Source: Macrosoma leucophasiata (lineage: Eukaryota > Arthropoda > Insecta > Lepidoptera > Hedylidae). From it: a stretch of DNA of 64,000 nucleotides. Position 1 is the first letter of the stretch. Every line of letters begins with the position of its first letter. Below are positions 11,811 through 22,453 of this stretch, one piece after another. The notes beneath the pieces are model-generated. The model saw only the letters and a program-made list of their open reading frames with translations. It did not search any database and was not told where the DNA came from. Made by a program: the position numbers and the translations under genes. Location: NCBI GenBank assembly GCA_036365455.1, contig JAWQUS010000004.1, forward strand, positions 2,177,501 to 2,241,500. The letters are read 5' to 3'.

Positions 11811-12217
11811 CACTATACGAATATTATAAAGAGGTTAAGTTTGTAATTTTTTTCTGTTTGTAGGGGCTAATCTTCGGAAATACTGAACCGATCATGAAAA
11901 TTCTTTCACAATCAGAAATATATTTTTTTAAATGTCTCAAAGGATTGACAGACAAGCCGACGGGCCACCTGATGGAAAGTAGTCACCGTCGCCTATGAAC
12001 ATTTGCAACACCAGTCGCCAGTCGCCAACGCGCTTCCAGCCCTGAAGGACTTTTGACGCCATTTTTGAAGAATCCCATATTGTAGCACCGAGGGAACACC
12101 TCAGAGGGAAGTTCATTCCATAGCTGCACTATTCAGGAATGCTATAGGCTTTATTTTATTATGACGGTAATAATGTAGGTAAAATTGTAACCGTCCGAAG
12201 TCGGGACGGGCCGCTAG
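11811..12217 (+). mobile_element. Lep1-like Helitron, itself carrying a LINE fragment
   Basis: Begins near CTATACGAATATTATAAAGA and ends GACGGGCCGCTAG followed by T. It splits the family E element 11744-12394. The internal segment 11938-12140 is an antisense LINE ORF2 piece. Confidence 0.6.
11938..12140 (-). pseudogene. LINE ORF2 C-terminal fragment
   Basis: Antisense reads LWNELPSEVF-like and MGFFKN, followed by the TTCAGGGCTGG block, the same family as 42896-43100. Confidence 0.6.
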
Positions 12218-12714
12218 TTATCTATATGACATTTGTCGACCATTTTGATCAAGCTTTGATCAATACCGGACTATCAGTGCTTACGAAGGGAGTGTGTTAC
12301 GCACTGATCGTCGAACTGTAGTCGAGTCTGTAGAGATAACGCTCTACGAAGTCGAAACTAGCCGATTGTCTCTTTCGTAGGCTCGATGCAATATCTCTTG
12401 CTATGTCTTTACTTTGACTAGGAGTCGAATTTTCAATGCTCGTTTTTTTTGGACTATTTTATATCGTGATATTATTCGACTATGTTGATAACGTTTTACC
12501 GTTTACCGTCAACGTTACGTCAGTTTATACCAGTCTATTTTTCGACTAGTTTATTAGTCGACTTAGTCGATTATGTTGTTTGCGTCGATCAACGATTGCT
12601 AAACATATTATGCGCTTGTAATCGTGCATTGTTGCCGTTTGCTCGGTTCGCGCGATGCGTCGAGCGTCGCCACGAAACGGAAACGTTTCATAGTTGACGT
12701 TGATCGTCTAGTTC

Positions 12715-12720
12715 AATAAA
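12715..12720 (+). terminator. First AATAAA after the alpha-SNAP stop
   Basis: The first canonical polyadenylation hexamer downstream of the stop, 1065 bases after it. The intervening sequence holds a TIR element split by a Helitron, so the true 3' end may differ. This is a candidate only. Confidence 0.25.
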
Positions 12721-13288
12721 ACCCAAACGGCAAACATACATTATGTCGCGCGCGTCGCGCCGTTTATTGGTAAAATAGTTTATCGTTGAACAGTAAACTA
12801 GTTTATCAGTCGACGACCAAGAAACAGTCTAAAAAAACTGTTCGTTCATTCAACGCCCACTACTATTGACCACGGTAGAGCGAGGTTATTTTTGTCGAAA
12901 TTGTACCTACTTCTGTTTTGTTATATCTAATATATGTCGTCTCGCTCTGATCCAGGGCCAGACTGACCTGATAAATAACTGCCCTGTCCACTGCAATAGT
13001 CAGTGGTACGTCTTAGTATGATGACGATGTGATCATTTCTCTTATTTATTTTACTTATTCTTTATTTAGTAAAGATGTGAGCCCAAAGTATGAGTATTGA
13101 CACGTCTGTTAAACAAAATAAGCGTTGAAAGTTCGAACTCGACTCGTCAAAGTAGAATCTTAGCGTAGTCTGTGAATAGTGCTCATAGTCTTTCCAATCG
13201 TATAGCTGCGCTACAATTACTAGGTTTTGGTTTCCATTATAATGTTACCCTTCCGTTAAACTTAACGTGTAACGTGTTCGGTAATTAG

Positions 13289-14010
13289 TAGAGATGCGCC
13301 GAATATTCGGTTGATATTCGGTATTCGGCATATTCGGCATCATTTCCACTATTCGTATTCGGCCGAATTATTCGGTTTTGGTGCCGAATATATTCGGTTC
13401 GAATATTTATTTTTTTTCTACACGACACGGTATCTATATAACTACAAGATAAAAAATCTTATGAGCGGTTTGAAAATATCCGACAGCGGGTTGGCTACTA
13501 ACCTTTACCTGCACCAACCCGCATTTGAACAGTGTGGTGGAGTAAGCTCCAGGCCTCCCTTCGAGAAGGAGAGAGACTCGTGTCCAGCATTGGGTCGTGT
13601 CAAGGGTTGCCATTATTATTATTATTTATGATCCTACCGTCCCCACCGAACGCATCATGAACGCACACCACACACTGAGGTGCCTTAGAGCTCGCGCGCC
13701 TTACCACCGCCGCAAGGCTCGGCTCCGAGACATGCTCGGCCGCGGCACCGCGCGCCCACAACCCTGATGCACGTCCACACTGCCTGTCACTGACCAAGAA
13801 TTTCGCTTACGAGGCTGCCTCGCCCGAGCATGCTTCCGGTGTAGACGCGGCTATTTAGCGAGCGACATGTAAGAACCGCGTAAGTTTATGCGGCAAAACA
13901 ATGAAATGGTTAACCGAATAATTCGGCCGAATATTCGGTTCGGTATAGGTTAAACCGAATAATATTCGGTATTCGGTTATTCGGTGAAACCACTATTCGG
14001 CGCATCACTA
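13289..14010. mobile_element. hAT-type element (722 bp) with ATTCGG-rich ends
   Basis: Target duplication GTAATTAG (13281-13288) versus GTAATTTG (14011-14018), 7 of 8 matching. Ends TAGAGATGCGCCGAATATTC and, read inward from the right, TAGTGATGCGCCGAATAGTG. The ends carry many ATTCGG repeats in both orientations. A reversed repeat of the 11268 type (about 13500-13635) has inserted within. No transposase. Confidence 0.75.
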
Positions 14011-17000
14011 GTAATTTGTATCATTTGTTTCGGTTCAAAGATACTTTGTCCTGCTTCTTTGGGCTTATCTACCTTTCCGTTAAATTTAACGTGATCCGTT
14101 GTCGCTGTTCACATACTCCATGTCCCTGTAATATTTTGATCCTCTTCGTTTCGTTAAATGTACTCGATGGGATTTTGTTTCCTTTCACATTCATTTATTC
14201 CGTTATCGTCATCACAAGTTTTTTTTACCTTGTGTTAAATATTTTATTACATTGTCATTCTACATTGCGAATAAGTTCTTTAGTAGTTAATAAAATTATT
14301 TTTTTATTCGAAACTGATTGATTTTTTTTTTAAATACACATACAAAATATCAACTTGAATGAATGATATGAAGTAAAATATTGCTAGAAAACATATCCCA
14401 CTAAATTTATAATTGTGTATGAGGCCCTATATGCCGGCGCGTGTCGGTATATGCTCGACACAAGGAGACGGCGTGGACACTTTACTTTTTATCTAATCTG
14501 TAGTATATTCTGCCTATTCGTATTTCATTGTAAGTTAGATATCTTCATTACACCGCTGGCTGAGGATAGTGTGAAATTGTATACTTGGGTGACTTTTTTG
14601 GTGCTGACACTTCTTTTTCTAGTCTCGCAGTAACCACGCATCGATAGGAAACTTGATTATACACAAAGCTGCGTCTAGAGTTCAAAAATTGTTTAGGATT
14701 CATTTATTATTTCAATCCATCCAATATATCGATCCATCAATTATAAAATATATGAAAAATGTAAAACAAAACTCAAATCAACATATAAACAAACTGGAAG
14801 ATTTTTTTTATGTGAGATCAAATTTAGTCTCTTGAAGTAAGTAGTGAGAAAAGCCCCAAAATATGGTGATGTTTGAATGTTTAGTGAAAAGCCAGTGGTG
14901 TTTGAAGCGAACACTAGTATTCAAGTTCTAGTAAATTAATACCTAGTTGTTAAGTTGGGGGATTTTCTAAAGATCATGTTGTAACGATTGCACCAGAAAT
15001 ATTCCGTAATTATAAGTACACTTACTTACGTAATTTTGAACTTTTGTTGTTGTATTGTTAGTGTCGAAATTGTTTATGGTAAATACATATATGTATGGAA
15101 AAAAATATGACAAAATACCTTGTCCTTTTTGCTCTATGAAATGGACGATGGGACAAAATTATCCCTTTTTTTTTTGTAAAAATATGCAATGGATACACAA
15201 TTGTTAAGGCTTTTATTTAAAAAACTTACCTACGGTCTACCGAATATTTTTACACAAAAATATAGTATCTTAATATTTCTACCATAAACAATTTTCGCGT
15301 TAACTAATAATAAAATGCAATAATATCGCTGAGAACATAAATTATAATACTGCTTCAAGTATTTAGTATACATAATATATAAATAAAATACATAATGTTT
15401 CTTAATCTCCATTTTCTATAGTGCGTGAATATTTAGACTGTTTGAGAAGTAAAACATAGTAATGTTTTTTTATAGTAAATATTAGTGATCCGACAAAGTA
15501 TTGGTGTATAATAAATTCGCAAAATCGACCATATTGTATCCCGTTTCGCTGTTATACAATGAAAGCTTTGAAAGCGAAATCTGTCTATACAAAGTAGTAC
15601 GTATTTTACTTAGTACTCTTTGCCTACAATGTCATTGAATTGGAATGATATAGGCATATCATTCCATACATACCAACAAAACAATTTATCAAGCAGTCTC
15701 GAATTCACTCATTATAATGTAGTTTTTTTTTTTTGCCCCAAAAAATATATAATATTTTTCATATATGTAAAAAAATATGTAATTGTAAAATGCATTTCGT
15801 TGAATTGTTCAAATAGATTTTAATTTCTGCAATAGGCGAATACCCTATCCGCCTTAGATTTTATACAAAATGCGTAATCGCACTCGGGATCGGGGCCTAT
15901 TTCTCATTTGTATGTTGTTTATTAATGTATAATTATACATTTAAATTATATTTTGTTGATTGTAAATATTCAATTTAATTAATGTTAACATTTCGTTAAT
16001 AAAAGTTTTTTTTATTTATTTTGTATTTTTTTTACTTCCTCATTTTTGTTTTTTTTTTGTATTCCTCGTTTGTATAAGTGCGGGCAAAAGTCAATTTAGT
16101 TTTGAATAGTAATTGATATACTGTAGTCTACTGTGGCATAAAAATCGCATGTATTGTTAATATTAAGGTCTAGATAATGGTAATTTTACAGGCTTGCGTC
16201 TATACGAAAGATTTGACCATTTGCTATTGATATCCGTTTAATGTTATTGTAAAAAACTTTTCAAAATTTGTAATTTACGCCTATGCCATGATTTAATTTT
16301 ATACACACAGGCGTTGTATCATCAAAAAGGCGTTAGACACACTAGCGGTTAAAAAATAGGAATAAAAAAAATCTGTCGATTGTCAATTTTTATCCTACCC
16401 TTTAAATAAAAACTTCATTCTAGGGTTAATGACTCCACATTTCAACGTATTTAGCATTGAAATGTTTATCAACGGAATCTGGTGTATTAATCAACATGGA
16501 AATTGTATGTTAAACTTTTTTTTTTTCAAACAGGACTTATGTCCCATCCAGACTCACGAGGCTACATAAGGGAACCCGAGTACGAGAGTGTCCCTGTCTT
16601 CTTTCCTCGCTTTGCTGTCGCTCCAGTTTGGGGTCGGTTTTTGGAGCGGATGGGGGAGGTAAATCAACTGAATAAATCGAGTGTGTGAATGGCTAGCCCT
16701 CTCGCCAAGACTAGTGAGCCTCTAGGAGGCGCCTCGCGATGATGGCTGAGATGAGACTGGATGGGTCATGACACGTTCTAAAATTAACCTAATTAGACGG
16801 TGTATATATTATCTTTTGCTTTTTCAACTAACATCCGATATTTGAAATGTCACTCAATTTTAAAATCAACATTCGAATCTAATAGTCTGTAGATGGAATA
16901 TTGGATGGACATAACGACTTACTTGACTTAAAATTGCGTTATGTTTTGTTTTTATTCCTTGTGTAACCCGAAAGAAGCTGGTTCTGATGATTGTGAATAT

Positions 17001-17471
17001 TTCATTCATATGACTTAGAATATTTCATACAAAAATCGCTCGTGTGAGGGTGTCCTTACATGCTCAAAACAGATTAATCGTATTAGTAAAAAATTAGTTA
17101 CAAGATGTACCACATTGTATTACACACTGATATTCATTTAAATATAAAAAATAAAGTGTTATTATGTATATACCTGTTTTATTTTGTCCAAAATGGGTTT
17201 AGCATTTTGTATGGGTATATAATACTTATGTGTCTAAAGTTCTCCTAAACTGCTGGACCGATTTTGATGTAATGCTGGTTTTGTTCAATCAACGACACAG
17301 CAAACAGCAATCTTTAACCCGCTGAACAATAACGTCTTGCTTTCGTTTTTATAGTGATACAAGGTGAAGTAAATGTGTTATTTTTGTTTCAATATATGAT
17401 TAATGATTTATGATTAAATAGGGACAAGAAAAGATAAACATAGATAGGAATGGAGAAAGAATATTTTATTT
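14011..17471. other. AT-rich stretch without recognised gene
   Basis: 3.4 kb, possibly the far 3' UTR of alpha-SNAP. Only short ORFs. TTAATAAAAG near 15997 and AAATAAAAAATAAAG near 17145 hold candidate polyadenylation hexamers. A segment at 16540-16760 (CTCACGAGGCTACATAAGGG, GCCTCGCGATGATGGCTGAG) is G+C-richer, follows a T-rich tract and CAAACAG, and is not identified. Confidence 0.5.
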
Positions 17472-17740
17472 GACTGGTTTTTACTACTGGCGTGGCACCA
17501 CCGCATTACCTAATTTATCTGCCACTAAATGGTGTTCAGCACTATCGTGTTCCGTTAAGATGGTAATGTATGGCCCCGTAATAACTATCACAGAGACGCA
17601 ACATCCAAGGTCTCAGGGGTGGCTACGCATCTGCATTTTGACCTCTGGTCTCTTTGGGAGTGTCTATAGGCTGCAGTTATCACTTAACATCAATATGAAC
17701 TGCATGCTTGTTTGCCACCTTTGTTACATAAAAAATATAT
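17472..17740 (+). repeat. Family A repeat, head deleted
   Basis: Lacks the GAGCTCC block but keeps the rest to the A tail. Confidence 0.8.
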
Positions 17741-17803
17741 GTATTAAAATTGTTATTTATTAATTTTTTTTTAACGTTTTCGTAGGTTTTCGCGAGCTTC
17801 ATA

Positions 17804-18029
17804 CATTGTAGAAATTAATTTTGCGGATTTTCTCGCGTATACAACACTCCCAAACTTCTTACACCCGACGTTTCGGTCGCTTTCCAGCTACCGTGGTCAC
17901 GGGCAGACCACGCCCGTCCCCACGTCCCGTCCCGTGCCCGTGACCACGTGAAAGCGACCGAAACGTCGGGTGTAAGAAGTTTGGGAGTGTTGTATACGCG
18001 AGAAAATCCGCAAGTTTAATTTCTACAAT
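17804..18029. repeat. Long hairpin MITE
   Basis: Arms of about 105 bp: ATTGTAGAAATTAATTTTGC ... TACACCCGACGTTTCGGTCG, and their complement on the right. The loop is rich in CCCGT/ACGGG. Confidence 0.9.
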
Positions 18030-18061
18030 ATTTTTTTTATATTAAATATGCATGAGAATCT

Positions 18062-18327
18062 TCATCTAACGTTAATGTTATTTAAGGGTATATTTTTCTT
18101 GCGTTGTTTGTCTGTAAATAACCGTTTCTTATGCTTCGACACGTCGTCATCCATTAAAAATGCGTCTTCAGTCATTTTAATGCCTTGATATAAATTTTCG
18201 GGAAACTGAACTTTTGCGTCATCAAATATGGCATGGAAAAGTTTGGAAACAAACTGTTGTATTTGTTTTCCTAATTCGAATTCCCCATTTATCTTTACGG
18301 CGTATTGGTGTGATAAATCAGACAACA
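18062..18327 (-). CDS. Exon 2 of the small secreted-protein gene
   Basis: 88 codons including the stop after a two-base start phase. It is open across its whole length, with a strong pyrimidine tract and CAG immediately upstream. Codon content (GAC, GAA, AAA mixed) and absence of repeats contrast with both flanks: a 226 bp hairpin element lies 33 bases beyond the stop. Confidence 0.55.
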
Positions 18328-19771
18328 CTGAAAAACAAACAGAAATAATTTGAAATAATTCCTCGTTTTTAGGTAGGCACCTACCTATTGCCTATTTTTT
18401 TATGTAATGGAAGTGGCAAACCAGCATGTTCACATTGATGTTAAGTGATGACTGCAGCCTATATACACCCACACTAGACCAAGGTCAAAATGAAGATGCG
18501 TTACCACTCCTGAGGCCTAAGGTGTTATGCCTCTGTGCCGGAAATTACAGGGCCGTAACATGGGGCCTATTGTGGCTAAGCCCTCAAATGGCTCAAATGA
18601 ACACTTTACCACCAGTAACTGAATCAGAATGGCCCCGTAATCTATACTAATAATATTATAAAACTGAAGCGTTCGTTTGTTTTTTTGCTAGAAGGCGCTA
18701 ATCTCAAGAACTACTGGTCCAATTTGAAAAATTCTTTCAGTGTTAGATAGTGATATAACATCACGCTAAGATGAATAAGAGAGGGTAGGTAACATGGCAA
18801 CCGCGCGAAGCCGGGGCGGGTCGCTAGTCATTCATATAGGCAAACAACTTACTTAGACCTCAGGGGCAACGGATCTGTATTTTGATTGGGTTTTGTGTAG
18901 ACGTCTATAGGCTGATTAGGCTCTAGTATTCACTTACCATTCATGTGAACTGAATAGCAGTTAGCTACCTTCATTAAATACATAAGAAATAAAATATGAG
19001 GAGTATCAACACTTTACTGCTATTGAAATAGGTATGATATTAGATACAGTCTATAATATTTGTGATGCTTTCAATAATAAACTTCAGTAATAGGGTGCAC
19101 CTCCCTACCCTCCCTAAATCCCTATCCTACTCTTACCCTAGGTAGGCGCCTACCAAAGTACCTTACCCTAGGTAGGAGCTTACCGAAGTAGGTACCTACA
19201 TAATTTAAAGGTTAGTATACATGTCCTCCTACCTCTACCTAGGGAAAGAGTAGGGACTAAGGGAGGATAGGTACCTACTAGGTCCCCTCATATTGAAGTT
19301 TAATAGTGAGAGTATTACGAATACCATACCTATTACTTACATACGTTAGTATACATGCTTACCAATATAATGTACTAAATTGTGATGTACTGGATTAATT
19401 AGTAGATATGTACATACTAATTAATTTAATGAAGTACCTTTATACTGATGTCGCTTAGTAGGTAATTACGTAATATATTTTATTTAAATAAAAATGGAAA
19501 GAAAAATTTGACTTCAGGCGAGACTCAAACCCCTGAACCCTCGAACCTGAGTTCGAGTCGCGCCTGAAGTCAAATTTTTCTTTCCATTTTTCTTTAAATA
19601 AAATATATTTCACAAGCATGTGTTAATGCGAAATAATATAAAAAACAATTACGTAATAATTACGTAATAACACGTATTTACCGAATTGAAATAATAAAAT
19701 GAATTGCATTGTAATCACAAAATGTTTTACATTAAAAAAAACTTACGCAGTAACAAAAACATATAAATCAT
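18062..19771 (-). CDS. Unrecognised two-exon gene for a 96-residue secreted protein
   Basis: Built from exon 1 (19771 down to 19747: ATG, 8 codons and one base, donor GTAAGT) and exon 2 (18327 down to 18062, preceded by TTTCTGTTTGTTTTTCAG, ending TGA). The split codon C|TG restores frame. The joined N-terminus MIYMFLLLLLSDLSHQYA is a typical signal peptide, although the exons are 1.4 kb apart, which is the main support for the model. The mature part starts near VKINGEFELG and contains LGKQIQQFVSKLFHAIFDD, an acidic MTEDAFLMDDD, then a strongly basic tail with KHKKR and KQRKK. It has no cysteine at all, so it is not a disulfide-stabilised peptide. KKR and RKK could be prohormone-convertase sites (inference). 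I do not recognise the family. The start context is GAAACAATG. A candidate AATAAA on this strand lies near 17755. Additional 5' non-coding exons are possible. Confidence 0.55.
18390..18617 (-). repeat. Family A repeat
   Basis: Poly-T start, CCACCAGTAA end. It lies in the intron of the small secreted-protein gene, back to back with a + copy. Confidence 0.85.
18618..18986 (+). repeat. Family A repeat interrupted by the Helitron
   Basis: ATGGCCCCGTAA before 18641 and CCTCAGGGGCAAC after the Helitron are successive parts of one copy, as the uninterrupted copy at 17570 shows. Confidence 0.75.
18641..18827 (+). mobile_element. Lep1-like non-autonomous Helitron (187 bp), precise ends
   Basis: TCTATACTAATAATATTATA at the 5' end and GCCGGGGCGGGTCGCTAG at the 3' end, with the GCG/CGC hairpin just before CTAG. 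Preceded by A and followed by T, the Helitron insertion rule. It sits within a + oriented family A copy (about 18618-18985). Confidence 0.75.
19473..19655. repeat. Rearranged copy of the tRNA-like foldback element
   Basis: The T-arm/acceptor half occurs twice head to head (GACTTCAGGCGAGACTC and GAGTCGCGCCTGAAGTC), forming a hairpin. It is followed by ATATATTTCACAAGCATGTG, the usual end of the element. Confidence 0.6.
19747..19771 (-). CDS. Exon 1 of the small secreted-protein gene
   Basis: 25 coding bases, MIYMFLLL plus the first base of a ninth Leu codon, followed by a perfect donor GTAAGT. Only the hydrophobic signal core is encoded here. Confidence 0.5.
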
Positions 19772-19905
19772 TGTTTCAAATAATTCACTATTTCTCTGTT
19801 TACCGGTTAATCATTTATCAATGGAAAACCATTATGTGGGCCATAACATTATACATTTTCATGATTCATTAATTTTAACACGTATGTTTATGTAAACGTA
19901 AAATT

Positions 19906-20021
19906 TCCGCAGTAGTCTAGTGGTAGGTAACAAGGTCATTACCGCTACCGTGTGGTTCTGGGTTTGATCCCCGGGTCGAGAGTACATACTGTAATTTTTC
20001 GGCAGTTACCCAGTGCCACCC
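19906..20021 (+). mobile_element. tRNA-derived SINE, family B, 3'-truncated
   Basis: The tRNA-like head (GTCTAGTGGTAGG, GGTTTGATCCCCGGGTC) is fused to CAGTTACCCAGTGCCACC and then cut by a family A tail. Confidence 0.7.
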
Positions 20022-20023
20022 TT

Positions 20024-20165
20024 TTTTTATGTGATGAAGGTTGCAAACAAGTATGCAGTTCACATATATGTTAAGTGATGACTGCAGCCTATAGACTATA
20101 GACGTCTACACAAAAACCAGAGGTCTAAATGTACTTGATTGCTTTGCCACCCTGAAACGAGTCGT
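20024..20165 (-). repeat. Family A repeat, 3' half only
   Basis: TGTGATGAAGGTTGCAAACA to CCACCCTGAAACG. Confidence 0.75.
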
Positions 20166-20402
20166 ATACAAAAAAGTTAAATGAAAAAGGTGTAATAAAA
20201 AGTTAAAGGTCTTACAACTTTGTATAATTATTGCATTTTTTTAACTTCTTTTTGTTTTTTTTTTAAATTTTCGTCTACCATTTAAAAAATCCTTTTCACC
20301 GAACTTGGTGAAAATTTTCTTTCTTTTGATGAACCTGCCTACTTTATTTTGTTTTTCACGACACTTTCACGAACATGTTACAAGAAACGTAACATAAGTA
20401 AA

Positions 20403-20694
20403 CGTAACTTTACGTTTGTAATCCCCGAAGGGGTAGGCAAAGGCAGACAAACATTCACAAAAACATGCAAACACCCATGATTTGTCGGTTACGTTTTGGC
20501 CCATGTACGTGAGTGGTGGCGAGCGTATTGACATCTCTGGACATACAAACTCTAAGGTACTAGGAAACTTACAGTAAATGAAAAAATCCCAATACAAGCA
20601 GAGATAAAGGATTTCAGACCGTTATCTCTGATATGAACCCAGGACCCCAGCGTTGTAGGAGTGGCCTGGTACCACTATGCTACTGAGCCAGTTA
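20403..20694 (-). mobile_element. tRNA-derived SINE, family B
   Basis: Reversed copy: TAATCCCCGAAGGGGTAGGC at the 3' end and CTGAGCCAGT at the tRNA head, with B box complement GAACCCAGG. Confidence 0.8.
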
Positions 20695-22018
20695 TATAAG
20701 AACACGTCATAAAATCTATACGAGCATTTTTTTTCTTTATCCCGATGCGTCAAACCATATTTTTTCAATACACGAACGTTTCAATAATTCATTGAGTTCA
20801 TAGGTCCCTCATTCAAATACAGGAATACGAAATGTAGCTAACTGTCATACTTACAGTAAACGTATTAAATCGTGGATTCGAGTAGTTTTCGAGTTTTAGA
20901 CATTTATTGTTACTAGTATTGATACTAGGAAACCTTAATTGCACGCATTTTTTCAAGGCTTTGATTTAGTTAGGTAAGATCTTCAACGCAATTAGGTCTT
21001 TTAGTCAAATGTTTGGTTTTTAGGGTTCTGTACCTCAAAAGGGAAAAGCGGCACTCTTATAAGATCACTCGTGCGTCTGTTTGTCTGTTTGTCTGACACC
21101 CTACTGAAACGATTGAGTTGAAAGAAGACGGTTAATTTTGGACCCGCAAAATCGTTACTGGTTAACCCATCACACAGTACATTTTGTAATATAGTTAACA
21201 ATTTGCAATCTAACCCAAATACTTCAATTACTAAATATACCTACTTAATTTTAAAAAATGCCCGAATTTCAAATTATTAATTTTAAAGGTCTCTTTTATA
21301 TTTTATACCTACTATCATTCTCCTTTGGTAAGTAGGTGCACATGTGTCAGGCAGACAAAATATAAAAATGTGAACATACTAAACTACATATGAGTGCCCA
21401 AACTTGAAAATTACTTTAAGAATGTATATGCACTTAACATCCATGTGAATTGCATGCTTGTTTTTACCACCTTTGTTAGGTACCTAAACTTAAAGTAGAG
21501 GCAAAGGAACGATGCGATGTCATGTCAGATGATGCGATGTCAGACTTGTAAAAAAGTTTGCCATTCATTCGAATTAAGTACTTAAACTAATCAAACCATA
21601 AAAAATAAAGCGAATGGAATACTTAATAAACGCCTACTTTTTAAAATCCACTAAGTAGGTATCAATTTCTTTACGGCATTTTTAACAAAATATCAAAGGT
21701 TTTAAATACAGTATTAGGTAGTTAAATACTCTTTAGTCGTTGGGTGAGTTCATTTAAACATCTAAGTACCTACCTACTTAATTTTATAGAATTTCACAAT
21801 TTTGGAACTTTTTTATATATGTATAGTACGTACCTATATTATTATTTTTATTCTCTAATCCTACTTATACGTACCTGAGCAACTTACTCAACAGAATAAA
21901 AAAAAAACTTTCCGGGCATAGATATCTAACAAAAAAAATTTTTCTTCGCCTCACAATTTATAAAGTTTGCATAACTTCATAAAAATATGTACAATACGCG
22001 CAAAACTTAAATGCCACT

Positions 22019-22233
22019 GAGGGTGTGATTCACAGACCGCACAACGACTTTACTTTCAGCAAAGAATGCTAAGAACTGTTAGTAAAGTCTGATTTTGAGA
22101 TTCACAGACCGCATTATGACTTTACTTTGAGCAAAGTATGCTTAGAACTGTCAGTACAGTATGGGATTTGACAGTTCTAAGTCGTTCTTTGCTCAAAGTA
22201 AAGTCGTAGGGCGGTCTGTGAATCTCACCCTAA
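22019..22233. repeat. Two family C palindromes, one inside the other
   Basis: A half copy (22019-22095) stops at GTCTGATTTTGA, where a complete copy (22096-22233) begins. GTTTTGATAGTTCTGTGAC after it looks like the other half of the first. Confidence 0.7.
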
Positions 22234-22453
22234 GTTTTGATAGTTCTGTGACCCTGAGTGAAATTGTCCGCCTAAACTTTGCGCCAGTCTCTAGCTCGCA
22301 TAGAGCAGGAGGGGAGTATAAAAGCCATATACAGGCTTTACCCTCTGTCAAAGTACTAGCACAAGTGATCCTATGCCTATCAGCGAGATGTTTAAATGTG
22401 TGCGTGAAATTGTTTATGTATTTTGTTAAAGTCAAGGGGTGAGTTTCGTAGTA

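Larger units (their letters stand above)
11744..12394. repeat. TIR element, family E, split by a Helitron
   Basis: TTTGCACATCGACTTTAGGA at the left, CGTAGGCTCGATGCAATA at the right. Inner parts TTCGGGTCTGTAGAGCGTTA and CAATACCGGACTATCAGTGC. It lies in the presumed alpha-SNAP 3' UTR. Confidence 0.75.
19772..22018. other. Mostly unrecognised AT-rich sequence
   Basis: Contains two family B SINEs, a family A piece and a GGGTTCTGTA repeat (about 21017). From 21200 to 22018 I see nothing beyond a short family A tail at 21435. Confidence 0.5.
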
